Of a stretch of 64,000 nt of DNA, positions 18,996 through 28,613 are shown piece by piece (within the stretch, counting starts at the first letter, position 1; every line of letters starts with the position of its first letter). The notes under the pieces are model-generated. The model saw only the letters and a list, made by a program, of their open reading frames with translations. It ran no database searches and was not told where the DNA came from. The position numbers and the translations under genes are program-made. The stretch is from Pseudoalteromonas shioyasakiensis (GTDB lineage Bacteria; Pseudomonadota; Gammaproteobacteria; Enterobacterales; Alteromonadaceae), in assembly GCF_019134595.1 (NCBI RefSeq), contig NZ_CP077771.1:1-64000 (forward strand), read 5' to 3'.

Positions 18996-21269
18996 ATGAA
19001 ATACATACTCCTGGCTAGCAGCTTACTTTTTCTCACCGCGTGTAGCGATGATGATGACGATAATACCGAAGTTGTTCCCCCTCCCCCAGTTCAAGAATTC
19101 ACTCCGAGTAAAACTTATTCTGTAACTTTAAGTGGCAAACAAGAAGTGCCAATGAATGACTCAATGCAAACAGCGACTGCAACGGTAGAGCTTGACGAAA
19201 GTTTAATGCAATTTCGTGCAACACTTGATGCAAGCTCAGTCGAAGGCTTTAGTGCAGCACACATACACGACGGCGATTTAGGCGCTAATGGTGATGTTGC
19301 TTTTGCATTTGAAGCCACTACCGATGGTATGTATGAAGTCGCAATTACCGACCTTGATGAAAACTTGGTCGCTGATTTAATGGATGGCGATTGGTATATA
19401 AATCTTCATACCGAACAGTATGCAAACGGCGAACTCCGTGCGCAAATTGTGCCTGATACAACGAGCATCATCACGTTTGTTTTAAATGGCGATCAGCAAG
19501 TGCCTATGAACGACAGTGACGCAATGGGTTATGGCTATGCATCTTATGATAGCGCCACGACAGAATTACGACTTCGTGCGGTGACTATGGGTGTTGATGA
19601 CGCTACAGCAGCTCACATCCATACAGGAAAATTAGGCTCAAATGGTGATGTATTCGTGACTTTAGAACAAGACGACGAAGTCATGACTGACTGGGTTGTA
19701 CCAGAAGGCACCACGATCGACAGCGACACTCTGGCAGTACTTTTAGACGGCGGTCACTATGTTAATGTTCATACGCCTGAATTTGCCGGTGGCGAAATTC
19801 GCGGTCAAATCTTAACAGACAACTATGCAGTCGCGACCTTTGACTTGAGTGGTGCTCAAGAAGTGCCTATGGTCAGCACCATGGCTGATGGTGATGGTTA
19901 TGCCCTTGTTGATACAACAGACTACAGTGTAGAGCTTACGGTTGTAACATCAGGCTTAGACGATGCAAGTGCTGCGCATATTCATACAGGCCGCATCGGG
20001 ACTAATGGCGATGTATTAGTAGCTCTTGAACAATCAATGGACGACAGTAACGTCTGGATGACACCAAGCAACACACAAATCAATGCAGACATTTTTGCAG
20101 TGCTGGCTTCTGGCGGTCACTATGTCAATGTTCATACACCTGCTAATGCTGGCGGCGAGCTTCGTGGGCAAATCTTAACCAGTAACTATGGTTTTACGAG
20201 TTTTAAACTAAACGGTGAGCAAGAAGTTCCTGCAGTCGAAACTGATTCAAGCGGTGAAGGTTATGCATTAATCAACATGGATAACTATGCCTTAGAGCTA
20301 TTAGTAAACACAATGGGGGTTGATGATGCGACAGGTGCGCACATTCACACCGGCCGAATTGGCACGAATGGCGACGTACTCGTTGCACTTGAGCAATCAA
20401 CAACTGACGCTAGCATGTGGATGACACCAGCAAATACCATGATCAACGCAGAGATATTTGAGGTACTTGCATCAGGTGGTCATTACGTTAACGTGCATAC
20501 GCCTGCTAATACGGGTGGCGAAATTAGAGGCCAGATCCTAACAGATAACTATCAGCTCGTAACTTTCCCACTTAGTGGTATGCAAGAAGTTCCTGCGGTT
20601 GATACGATGGCATCAGGTAGTGGTTATGCATTAGTTAACATGGATAACTACCATTTAGAATTAAGAGCGTTAACCGAAGGTGTGAGTGATGCTACTGCTG
20701 CCCACATTCATACAGGTCGTATAGGCACCAATGGCGACGTTCTTGCCGCGTTAGAACAGTCAAGCGATAACATGAACCTGTGGCAAACACCTGAAAACAC
20801 CATGATCAATGGAGATATTTTTGCAGTACTCGCATCAGGTGGTCACTACGTTAATGTGCATACTCCAGCTAACCCAAGTGGTGAACTACGCGGTCAAATC
20901 CTTACCGATAACTATGTGTTTGTAACCTTTCCGCTAACTGGTGAACAAGAAGTGCCCGCGGTTACAACAGATGCATCTGGCGATGGTTATGCGCTAGTGA
21001 ATACCAATGATTACAGTGTTGAGCTGCAAGTACTAACATCGGGTGTAAGCGATGCAAGTGCAGCACACATTCATACCGGTGCAGCCGGTGAGAATGGCCC
21101 TGTGTTAGCTCCTCTTGTACAAGACAGTGATGATATGAATCGCTGGATGAGCAGCACAGGCTTAATGATAGATGCCGATATCTTTTCAGTTTTAGCTTCA
21201 GGCGGTCATTATGTAAACATTCATACGCCTGCAAACCCAAGCGGTGAGATACGAGGCCAAATTCAATAA
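18996..21269 (+). CDS. Lipoprotein with six tandem CHRD domains
   Basis: 757-aa predicted lipoprotein; lipobox LTAC with Cys16, followed by a SDDDDDN spacer and a proline stretch. Six CHRD domains of about 120 residues follow, beginning near residues 42, 160, 281, 401, 523 and 644, each with a (S/N/T)GxQ(E/Q)VP opening, an AAHIH(T/D)G centre and an HYVN(V/I)HT...GGEIRGQI end. CHRD domains occur in chordin and many bacterial secreted proteins; their biochemical role is not established. Domains 3-6 are more alike than 1-2, suggesting late internal duplication. Good ribosome site (AAGGAAG) before the ATG; monocistronic with a terminator. Confidence 0.88.
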   Translation: MKYILLASSLLFLTACSDDDDDNTEVVPPPPVQEFTPSKTYSVTLSGKQEVPMNDSMQTATATVELDESLMQFRATLDASSVEGFSAAHIHDGDLGANGDVAFAFEATTDGMYEVAITDLDENLVADLMDGDWYINLHTEQYANGELRAQIVPDTTSIITFVLNGDQQVPMNDSDAMGYGYASYDSATTELRLRAVTMGVDDATAAHIHTGKLGSNGDVFVTLEQDDEVMTDWVVPEGTTIDSDTLAVLLDGGHYVNVHTPEFAGGEIRGQILTDNYAVATFDLSGAQEVPMVSTMADGDGYALVDTTDYSVELTVVTSGLDDASAAHIHTGRIGTNGDVLVALEQSMDDSNVWMTPSNTQINADIFAVLASGGHYVNVHTPANAGGELRGQILTSNYGFTSFKLNGEQEVPAVETDSSGEGYALINMDNYALELLVNTMGVDDATGAHIHTGRIGTNGDVLVALEQSTTDASMWMTPANTMINAEIFEVLASGGHYVNVHTPANTGGEIRGQILTDNYQLVTFPLSGMQEVPAVDTMASGSGYALVNMDNYHLELRALTEGVSDATAAHIHTGRIGTNGDVLAALEQSSDNMNLWQTPENTMINGDIFAVLASGGHYVNVHTPANPSGELRGQILTDNYVFVTFPLTGEQEVPAVTTDASGDGYALVNTNDYSVELQVLTSGVSDASAAHIHTGAAGENGPVLAPLVQDSDDMNRWMSSTGLMIDADIFSVLASGGHYVNIHTPANPSGEIRGQIQ
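19836..21266 (+). repeat. Tandem ~360-bp coding repeats (CHRD domains 3-6)
   Basis: Four successive units starting near 19836, 20196, 20562 and 20925. Shared stretches include GGCGGTCACTATGT-like and CATACAGGCCG-like segments with mostly synonymous differences. Confidence 0.75.
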
Positions 21270-21281
21270 TTTTATATAATC

Positions 21282-21307
21282 AGAGGCCAATATTTTTGGC
21301 CTCTTTT
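21282..21307 (+). terminator. Terminator between CHRD gene and convergent gene
   Basis: 9-bp stem AGAGGCCAA/TTGGCCTCT with a TATTT loop, then TTT. It lies between convergent genes and could serve both, being weaker on the minus strand. Confidence 0.8.
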
Positions 21308-21322
21308 ACTTACCTTTCTAGT

Positions 21323-21838
21323 TCAATTAATCTCACAATAGCACCCCTCAGCATCTGAGTTAATAAACTGGCTATTAAAACCCGCACGTAAGTTTGCGAT
21401 TACTAACTCAACAAAGCCATTCTGGCTAGAACAGGCGAGTCCTTTTGATAATGGCCCTGCATACACAAGCTGTTGATTTTCTGAAACAAGTACTGCGGCA
21501 GGTTGAGCGGGTAATATTGCAGCAACTGCTGGTGTTGGTTTAAGCTTTACTACTTTAACACCTTGCTCTGAAGCATAGCTGCTAAGGCTTGTTATGTGCG
21601 GTTGTGAACGCTCTGAGCATACACAGGTATTTTCATCAATAATGTACAAGGTATCTGTATTTGTGGTGCCAAGCCCCATACTTTGTTGAAAAGCAAGTAA
21701 CCAATTAGCTGTGGCTAGCTTTTTATCTGGATCAAAGGTGCTTGCTTGTTGAGAATAAGCAAACACCAAGGCTAATGCTACAGAGGCAACCCAAACAAGC
21801 GTTGCCATTATCAGCCATTTGCTATTTGAATTTAGCAA
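21323..21838 (-). CDS. Membrane-anchored DUF6436-like protein
   Basis: About 171 aa with one N-terminal membrane segment ([19 protein letters not shown]) and a periplasmic thioredoxin-like domain: [13 protein letters not shown] contains a CxC, and the protein ends in GCYCEI. It resembles DUF6436 proteins (family recalled, not verified). Cys pairs could be redox-active or bind metal. TTG at 21838 is favoured by GGAG seven bases upstream; ATG at 21856 or 21808 are alternatives. It overlaps the 3' end of the chemoreceptor gene and is probably co-transcribed with it. Confidence 0.6.
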   Translation of the reverse strand: MLNSNSKWLIMATLVWVASVALALVFAYSQQASTFDPDKKLATANWLLAFQQSMGLGTTNTDTLYIIDENTCVCSERSQPHITSLSSYASEQGVKVVKLKPTPAVAAILPAQPAAVLVSENQQLVYAGPLSKGLACSSQNGFVELVIANLRAGFNSQFINSDAEGCYCEIN

Positions 21839-23288
21839 TACCTTGCTCCAGTACATCGATACTTACATCAATTAACTGTACGCGATCGGTGAGTTTTTCA
21901 ATCATCAGATTATCGTTGGCTTGGTTAGCAATTAAGGCCTGTGAATTATCGGCAATGGCACGTGTATTACCCGCTTGATTTTGCACTACATGAGCAACCG
22001 ATTGTGAGCTGCTTGCTGCAACATTCACCTGCTCTGTCATGTCGGTAATTTGCAGTTTCATCTGCGAACTAATTGCTGATAACTGCTCTATGAGCGCAAC
22101 ACTACCTTGCATCGACTTAGTTGATGAGGCGCTATTTTGCATCAAGCTTTCAAGCGTATTGGTTATTTTATCTGTCGTGTTTTTACTACGCGTTGCCAAG
22201 TTTCTCACTTCATCAGCCACTACCGCAAAGCCGCGGCCTTGTTCACCAGCACGCGCAGCTTCAATTGCAGCGTTAAGCGCAAGTAAATTCGTTTGCTCAG
22301 CAATTGACGAAATCTCATTGAGTAATTCTGAGATATGCGAACATGCACTCACCAGTTGGCTAATGTTTTGGTCTGCCTCTTGAAGGTTATTAGCAAGCTC
22401 CGCCGTTTTGCTGTCTGTATTCGCCACTTCATTTAATGCCTCTGTGGCACTTAAATGGAGCTGTTCAAACTGTGTTTGTAGCTCATTACTTTCTTGTTCA
22501 ACATGGGCAAAGCCTTCGGCGACTCGTTCACCTGACTGCGCGATATCCGTCGATAACTGCTCACGATGAAGTGCTTGCTCATGTAATTCGTCGTGTACTT
22601 CAAGCAATTGTTTAGACTGGTTTTTTAAAACACTCGTTTGGCTTTGAACATCACCTATCACGCTCGATACAAAACCTAGTAAGCGGTTAAAACCCGCTAC
22701 GGCTTCACTGTGGCTATCATCCGCTCTTAAACTAATATTAATGCTGTTTTCATCGGCCATTATCTGCTCTGTCGTTGTGCTTAACGATAAGCCAGAACTA
22801 CGTTCACGATGAAGGGTTTTTGCAATGTAGCCAGCTACAATCGCTTCAACAATGGCATACACGGCATGGATAAGTACGGTGCTAAAATACAATCGGTCCG
22901 GGTCAAAAACGTATAAACCTACTTCGTTTATCTGTAAAAAGTAAAAGCTCAAATGGTGAACGGCCACAAAAGCAAGTGCAGTAATAAACACGCGCCATTC
23001 AACAAACATGATCAACACGGCCATTAAAATAAAAATTTCAAAGTGAACTTCAATGAGGCCGTAACTTTGTTGGATGTGTAAAAACGAAAACATCATGCAA
23101 CCGGCAGCTACAACATGGGCTGTTAATTTGCTCGTTGGGTATTGATGGAGCATCCAAAGCGGTAAAGATAGCAATAATAAACCCGTTACCACACCTGTAA
23201 TTAGGGTCGAATAGATAAAACCTAAAACTAAAGATTCAACAAATAATAATAGGAACAAATAAGTAAAAAGGCGGCGCACACTCGTCAT
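21822..23288 (-). CDS. Methyl-accepting chemotaxis protein with multi-pass membrane sensor
   Basis: 488-aa chemoreceptor. Residues 1 to ~165 are about six membrane segments with almost no periplasmic loop, in place of the usual two-helix frame around a periplasmic domain; HAMP is not evident. The cytoplasmic signalling hairpin occupies roughly 200-488, with the conserved tip [20 protein letters not shown] and [28 protein letters not shown] stretch in the membrane part could bind a ligand or metal. Input is unknown; intramembrane or energy sensing is possible. Confidence 0.88.
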   Translation of the reverse strand: MTSVRRLFTYLFLLLFVESLVLGFIYSTLITGVVTGLLLLSLPLWMLHQYPTSKLTAHVVAAGCMMFSFLHIQQSYGLIEVHFEIFILMAVLIMFVEWRVFITALAFVAVHHLSFYFLQINEVGLYVFDPDRLYFSTVLIHAVYAIVEAIVAGYIAKTLHRERSSGLSLSTTTEQIMADENSINISLRADDSHSEAVAGFNRLLGFVSSVIGDVQSQTSVLKNQSKQLLEVHDELHEQALHREQLSTDIAQSGERVAEGFAHVEQESNELQTQFEQLHLSATEALNEVANTDSKTAELANNLQEADQNISQLVSACSHISELLNEISSIAEQTNLLALNAAIEAARAGEQGRGFAVVADEVRNLATRSKNTTDKITNTLESLMQNSASSTKSMQGSVALIEQLSAISSQMKLQITDMTEQVNVAASSSQSVAHVVQNQAGNTRAIADNSQALIANQANDNLMIEKLTDRVQLIDVSIDVLEQGIAKFK

Positions 23289-23364
23289 AGATAAAGCCTT
23301 AATTATTAAATAATTTACAAAACTACAATTAATCGAGCCAATACGGTTTGATGCGTATCATGGT

Positions 23365-23919
23365 TCACTTTATTAATTGCAATAATGCTCTAAATTGATC
23401 GGTCCCTGCTTTTTCTAGCCATTGAAATATCATACTTTCTGTACAGGTAATAATAGCACCTGCTGCCAATAGCTGCTGAATTGCTAACTCTTTGTGTTTT
23501 TCGTTGCGTGATGCAATGGCATCTTCAACCACAAACACTTGGTAACCATTGGCAATTAAGTCTAAACAAGTTTGCAGTACACACACATGTGACTCTGTGC
23601 CCGTTACCACTATTTGTTTACGGTTAAAGCCAGCCAATTGATTGTTAAATTGCGCTTCTTGGCATGCGCTAAAATGTATTTTGTGATAGCAGTTAGTGCC
23701 ACTTATAAAAGGTAAAAGCTGTTCACTACTTTTACCTAACTTGGTTGGGTTTTGTTCGGTAAATAAATAGGGAATATCTAAAGTTTTAGCTGCTTTTATT
23801 AACTTTTCGGTCTGATCAACAGCTTGGCCAAAATCGTTAATTACCGGTTCTAGCCCTGCCTGAAGGTCAATAATCAATAACAAGGCTTTACTTTTTTGGC
23901 TGATAAATGAATGGCGCAT
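23365..23919 (-). CDS. Isochorismatase-family cysteine hydrolase
   Basis: 184-aa cytoplasmic hydrolase. The Asp of the catalytic triad is in LLIIDLQAGL (about residue 18) and the nucleophile Cys is in VTGTESHVCVLQT. The family includes nicotinamidases, isochorismatases and YcaC-like enzymes; this sequence is closest in feel to the YcaC-like group and its substrate is not predictable. The ATG at 23919 is preferred over an adjacent GTG. Single gene. Confidence 0.82.
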   Translation of the reverse strand: MRHSFISQKSKALLLIIDLQAGLEPVINDFGQAVDQTEKLIKAAKTLDIPYLFTEQNPTKLGKSSEQLLPFISGTNCYHKIHFSACQEAQFNNQLAGFNRKQIVVTGTESHVCVLQTCLDLIANGYQVFVVEDAIASRNEKHKELAIQQLLAAGAIITCTESMIFQWLEKAGTDQFRALLQLIK

Positions 23920-24088
23920 CACGTTCTCTAATTGCTGATAATTGAACTAGTTATAGCATAGGTTTCAGTTTCAGTACCAAGTAGACCTTATTACTATTTT
24001 TTCTTTTCAGAACCATTAATTACGGCCATAATTGTGCTATATTTTGTTAAAAATTATGTGCAAATAATAATTTAGGGTTAATCAGTCA

Positions 24089-25648
24089 GTGCCTAAACTT
24101 TTTCTTTTGATTTTCAGTTTGCTGTTCTTCACGCTTTCCTCTTCGGCGTTGGCACAAAACTATGCTTTGCAAATGCAGCGTATTTCGACCGATGAAGGAC
24201 TTACGCAAGGCAGTGTAACTAAAATCGTGCAAGATGATTTAGGCTTTATCTGGATTGGTACCTACCAAGGCTTAAATAGGTATGATGGTTATCAGGTAGC
24301 GCCTTTTGCTGGAGAGTACATGCTCGATCAGCGACAAATTACTACAATGCATAAAACTGACGACGGAAACATTTTCGTCAGCACTGAGTTTTCAGGTGCT
24401 TTTCTAATAGACCCAAAAACACTAAAAGTTGAAAAAATTTATTCTGGCAAACTAGATCCTGAAGATGTTTTCTTTTCGCCCATTTTAGCAATCACTGAAG
24501 ACGATTACTTTTTTTACTTCGCTATTGCTCAGCACGTTTATTCATACAACAAGCAATCAAAAAAGTTTTTGCATGAGTTTTCTATCAATAAAGAAGAACA
24601 TATTGTGCGAGCGCTCACCCTGCACGACAACTTTTTATATATCGGCACATCAAATGGGCTTTTCTCAAAAAACCTTGCAGATGATCATATTTCGCATATT
24701 CCGCTAACCGATAAATCTCAGGTCACCGAAGATAATAAAAACGTAAAATTTTTAAGGGTCGATGCGCAACTGGGCTTATTTGTTGGCACTGTAGAGGGCA
24801 TGTTTGATATCCCTTTTAACGCTAACCGTTTACTGGCATTTGATAAAGTAAGGCTGTTAATCCCTAACTTAAATATTTGGGACTATTCTGTTAGCTCATT
24901 TGGTGAATATATCGTCACAGAAAAAGGATTGTTCGAATTTAATCGCCAAACAATGTCGGTTGAGTTCATCTTAAACTTTGAACAAAGTAAGTTTTTGATG
25001 TCCGACAATTCAATTCAAGATGTCATGATTGATAAAACAGGATTGCTGTGGCTTGCATCTCGTTCTCAAGGCGTTTTTACTTGGTCAACACTCGCAAGAC
25101 GTTTTAAACATATTGAATTAAAAAATAACCAAGCTCGCTTCAATAATAATGTCTGGTCGGTATTACAAGATCAAAACAATACAGTTTGGATTGGTACAGA
25201 TAATGGCTTAATGAAGTACAACCAAGTTACTAAAGATATTACACCATACCTAGTTAGCAACGATGAAAAAGCCTTTCATGGTGAGCATGGTATTTATGGT
25301 ATTTCCGAGGCTAACATTGATGACAGCAACCGTTATCTGTGGTTAATGAAATACATAGGCCTTGCCTTGTTTGATAAACAAAAAGGTGAACTGGTGCCTA
25401 TAAAAGGCAATTCTGAGGCCATGCACCTTATAAATTACGGCCCTAACTGGGGCTTTCGTGCTATGGGTAATGATCAATTTGCATTTTTAGATGAACAAAA
25501 TTTTTATAAATACAATGGTAAAACAGGCGAACTTACCACTATTAAAGGATTAAAAGAACAAGTTGACCTAGTTAATGCCCATGCTTTTTTAAAGCCACTG
25601 CCTGATTATCCAGATGAGTATGTCTGGCAAATTGTACCGCTACAATGA
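24089..25648 (+). CDS. N-terminal part of split propeller-PAS-GGDEF-EAL sensor
   Basis: 519 aa from a GTG start at 24089. A signal peptide (ending SSALAQ) is followed by two-component-regulator propeller repeats such as GFIWIGTYQGLNRYDG, GLLWLASRSQGVF and NTVWIGTDNGLMKYN. The frame stops at 25648 inside the propeller. The next propeller blades continue in another frame from about 25623 (GKLYRYNEQTQ), so this is the 5' half of one gene interrupted by a small indel near 25621-25632. As it stands it would be a secreted partial propeller. Confidence 0.75.
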   Translation: MPKLFLLIFSLLFFTLSSSALAQNYALQMQRISTDEGLTQGSVTKIVQDDLGFIWIGTYQGLNRYDGYQVAPFAGEYMLDQRQITTMHKTDDGNIFVSTEFSGAFLIDPKTLKVEKIYSGKLDPEDVFFSPILAITEDDYFFYFAIAQHVYSYNKQSKKFLHEFSINKEEHIVRALTLHDNFLYIGTSNGLFSKNLADDHISHIPLTDKSQVTEDNKNVKFLRVDAQLGLFVGTVEGMFDIPFNANRLLAFDKVRLLIPNLNIWDYSVSSFGEYIVTEKGLFEFNRQTMSVEFILNFEQSKFLMSDNSIQDVMIDKTGLLWLASRSQGVFTWSTLARRFKHIELKNNQARFNNNVWSVLQDQNNTVWIGTDNGLMKYNQVTKDITPYLVSNDEKAFHGEHGIYGISEANIDDSNRYLWLMKYIGLALFDKQKGELVPIKGNSEAMHLINYGPNWGFRAMGNDQFAFLDEQNFYKYNGKTGELTTIKGLKEQVDLVNAHAFLKPLPDYPDEYVWQIVPLQ

Positions 25649-28613
25649 GCAGACTCAAAAGTTAACACTGATATACCAAACAGAAAACTATAACCCTTTA
25701 GCGTTCACCACAATTGATGACTGGGTGATGGATTATAACAATACCCTTTGGCTTGGCTCGGCTGACGAAGGACTTATTGGCATAGATGCTAAAACTTACG
25801 AAGTTAAACACCGTATTAATATACAGTCGGGCTTAAAAGCTAAATCTGTTTTTGCATTGCAAATAGATCGTTTTGGCTTTTTATGGTTAGGCACTCAAAA
25901 TGGACTTTATCGCCTTGACTTAAGCTCCTTAGAACTTGACCGTTACTTTATTCGCGATGGTTTAGCCGTTAATGAATTCAACATTGATGCCGACACCACC
26001 TTACATAACGGACAACTTGCATTTGGTAGTACCCGAGGCGTACTTTTACTTTCACCAGAAGACTTTTTATCGTCGCCTGTAGAGGCAGGTAATATAAATA
26101 CCGAAATTACCAATGTATCTTTGCTTTCGCGAGAGCTTAACTACCATCCATATAAATATGTGAATACGCCTCTGCAGATCACCTATGATGATATGGGCTT
26201 AGCAGTAACCTTTTCTAACTTTGATACCATTAATAAAGATAAAACATCGTATCGAGTGACTCTTGATGGGCCAACCTCACTGCAATACGACAAGCTAACA
26301 ACCAATGAGGTCTTTTTCACTAAATTACCGCCTGGTGATTATGTGTTATCAGTGTCGTCGTCAATCGAGTTAAGCGATGCTATATCAGCGTCTAGACAGC
26401 TAAGGTTCAACGTTGCACATGCACCTTGGTCATCCCCTGCGGCAAAAGCAAGTTATGTCATTATTGTATTGGCTATTTTGTTTTTTCTATTTTGGCAATA
26501 CCGTGCTCGTCAGCAAATGATAGGCCGTGCGCATGCAGAAGCTGTAAAATCACAACAACAAACCGAACTCGCTTTAAGTAGTACTAAAAGTGGTGTTTGG
26601 GAGATTAACCTAGCAGAACAATTTTTAAGAACGACTCGCTTTTCTGCTGAACTGGGCTATGCCGAATATAAAGATGGTATAAACCTCAACAAGTTTGTGG
26701 GCTTAGTGCACCCGCACGATCGTAATAATGTAACTAGCCAGTGGCAACTATTTTGTAAGCAAACAAATAACCAACAATGGAATACCACTTACCGTTTAAA
26801 ACATAAAAATGGTAGCTGGCTTTGGTATGAAGACATTGGTCGTATTGTTGCAACCGATGAAAACAACCGCCCATTAAAAATAACCGGTATTTATACCAAT
26901 ATTACTGAGCAACGCGCTAATGCCCAGCAAGCCAGTGTGCTCGGCGAAGCATTTGGGCAAATAAACGACTGGTTGCTAATTTTAGACAATCAACTCAAAC
27001 CATTTTCTGCTAATGCCAGTTTTGGTGAAGCATTCGCCACGCCAAACAATGTTGCAGAGCTTACTAGTCGCGACTTTATTGCAGCCATAGGCCGTGCAAA
27101 ATACCTTGAATATATAGACGTATTAAAAACACTTAAACCAAAGCAAAATTGGAAAACAGAGGCTGTCATTCGTACTTTAAAAAGCCCTGCACACCCAGTT
27201 CATATTAGTGTCACGGCTGTAGCCAAGGAAAACCAATCAATTAGTCATTATGTAATTGTAATTTCAGACTTAACAGAGCAAAAACGCGCTGAAGACGATT
27301 TGCGCTATTTAGCAAATTATGACCCGTTAACGGGCTTGCCTAACCGCTCCCTAATGCATACAAAAATTAGTAACTGTATAAATAACGCAAAAAAATACAA
27401 TAAACTAGCTGCATTATTATTTATTGATTTAGATAAATTTAAGCCTGTAAATGATTCATTCGGTCATGCTGTCGGCGACCAATTACTTTGCGATATCACG
27501 CAAAGAGTAAGCCTAATGTTACCTGATAACGCCGTAATAGGCCGTCAAAGTGGCGATGAGTTTTTGGTTCTTATTAAAGATTTACACTCACCGCAAACAC
27601 TAAGTGATCTCGTTAAAAAGCTCACTGAAGAACTGGCAAGCAAGGTTATAATTGACGACTTTTCAATCAACATTTCAGCGAGTGTTGGTGTCGCTCTTTA
27701 CCCATTTGATGCGAAAACAGCAGATGATTTAATTAAAAATTCAGATATAGCCATGATGCACGCCAAGCAATCTGGCCGTAACAATTTTAAATATTTCACT
27801 GAGCAGATGAATAACCAGCTAACCAAAAAGCTGTTACTTGAAAATGCCTTGAAAGATGCGTTTAAAGACGATGAGTTATTTAATAACTATCAGCCTATTG
27901 TTAATGCTAAAACTAAAAAAATAAACGGCGTTGAGCTTTTAATGCGCTGGAAGAATGAGCAAGGTTTTGTATCACCTGCTGAGTTTATCCCTATTGCCGA
28001 AGAAATTGGTTTAATCGATGCGTTGACTGAGCAAGCACTTGATAGAGCATTAACAGAGCTGCTGCCAATGCTACGTGCTAACCCACAGTTTTATTTATCA
28101 TTAAACTTGTCGCCAACGCATATTTTAAAATCAAACTTAACTGAACGCTTATTACTTATTTTGAATAATCACATGGTTAGGCCTGTGCAACTGCGCCTTG
28201 AAATTACAGAAAATACGCTTTTAGAAGATAAAGAAAAAGCTTCTAAACAGCTGCAAAAGCTTAAAAATGCTGGCTTTAAACTATTACTGGATGACTTTGG
28301 TACGGGTTATTCGTCACTGACTTACCTAAGTCAATTCCCGATTGATGTGATCAAAATTGACCAGAGCTTCGTGCGAAACATTGGCCAAGATAAAAGTAAT
28401 GAGTCGATAATTAGAACCATCCATGCGTTGTCATCAAACTTAGGCTTATATTGTATTGCTGAAGGAGTTGAGACTAGCGAGCAAATCAGCTTCTTAACAG
28501 AGATGGGCTGCGAAGATTTACAAGGGTACTACTTCGCAAAACCCATGTTGGCCGATGATCTCATTGCAGAAAGCACGATTCAGGCAATCATTGATCGACT
28601 AAACGCGCTTTAA
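25614..28613 (+). CDS. C-terminal part of split sensor: propeller, Y_Y_Y, PAS, GGDEF, EAL
   Basis: 999 aa with no credible ribosome site; it continues the preceding gene in another frame. Order: propeller blades (NTLWLGSADEGLIGID, GFLWLGTQNGLYRLD), a Y_Y_Y domain, a membrane helix near 280-297, two PAS-like domains, GGDEF with SGDEF at 646-650 (first Gly replaced, no RxxD inhibitory site) and EAL with ELLMRW at 774 and DDFGTGYSS at 893-901. The EAL core looks complete, so phosphodiesterase activity is likelier than cyclase activity. The 3' end overlaps a convergent kinase gene by 26 bases. Confidence 0.82.
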   Translation: MSMSGKLYRYNEQTQKLTLIYQTENYNPLAFTTIDDWVMDYNNTLWLGSADEGLIGIDAKTYEVKHRINIQSGLKAKSVFALQIDRFGFLWLGTQNGLYRLDLSSLELDRYFIRDGLAVNEFNIDADTTLHNGQLAFGSTRGVLLLSPEDFLSSPVEAGNINTEITNVSLLSRELNYHPYKYVNTPLQITYDDMGLAVTFSNFDTINKDKTSYRVTLDGPTSLQYDKLTTNEVFFTKLPPGDYVLSVSSSIELSDAISASRQLRFNVAHAPWSSPAAKASYVIIVLAILFFLFWQYRARQQMIGRAHAEAVKSQQQTELALSSTKSGVWEINLAEQFLRTTRFSAELGYAEYKDGINLNKFVGLVHPHDRNNVTSQWQLFCKQTNNQQWNTTYRLKHKNGSWLWYEDIGRIVATDENNRPLKITGIYTNITEQRANAQQASVLGEAFGQINDWLLILDNQLKPFSANASFGEAFATPNNVAELTSRDFIAAIGRAKYLEYIDVLKTLKPKQNWKTEAVIRTLKSPAHPVHISVTAVAKENQSISHYVIVISDLTEQKRAEDDLRYLANYDPLTGLPNRSLMHTKISNCINNAKKYNKLAALLFIDLDKFKPVNDSFGHAVGDQLLCDITQRVSLMLPDNAVIGRQSGDEFLVLIKDLHSPQTLSDLVKKLTEELASKVIIDDFSINISASVGVALYPFDAKTADDLIKNSDIAMMHAKQSGRNNFKYFTEQMNNQLTKKLLLENALKDAFKDDELFNNYQPIVNAKTKKINGVELLMRWKNEQGFVSPAEFIPIAEEIGLIDALTEQALDRALTELLPMLRANPQFYLSLNLSPTHILKSNLTERLLLILNNHMVRPVQLRLEITENTLLEDKEKASKQLQKLKNAGFKLLLDDFGTGYSSLTYLSQFPIDVIKIDQSFVRNIGQDKSNESIIRTIHALSSNLGLYCIAEGVETSEQISFLTEMGCEDLQGYYFAKPMLADDLIAESTIQAIIDRLNAL

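Noticed and set aside
20962..21240. 92-aa minus-strand frame in the CHRD gene
   Set aside because: Antisense to a strongly supported repeat domain; its Leu/His-rich sequence reflects the codons of the real gene.
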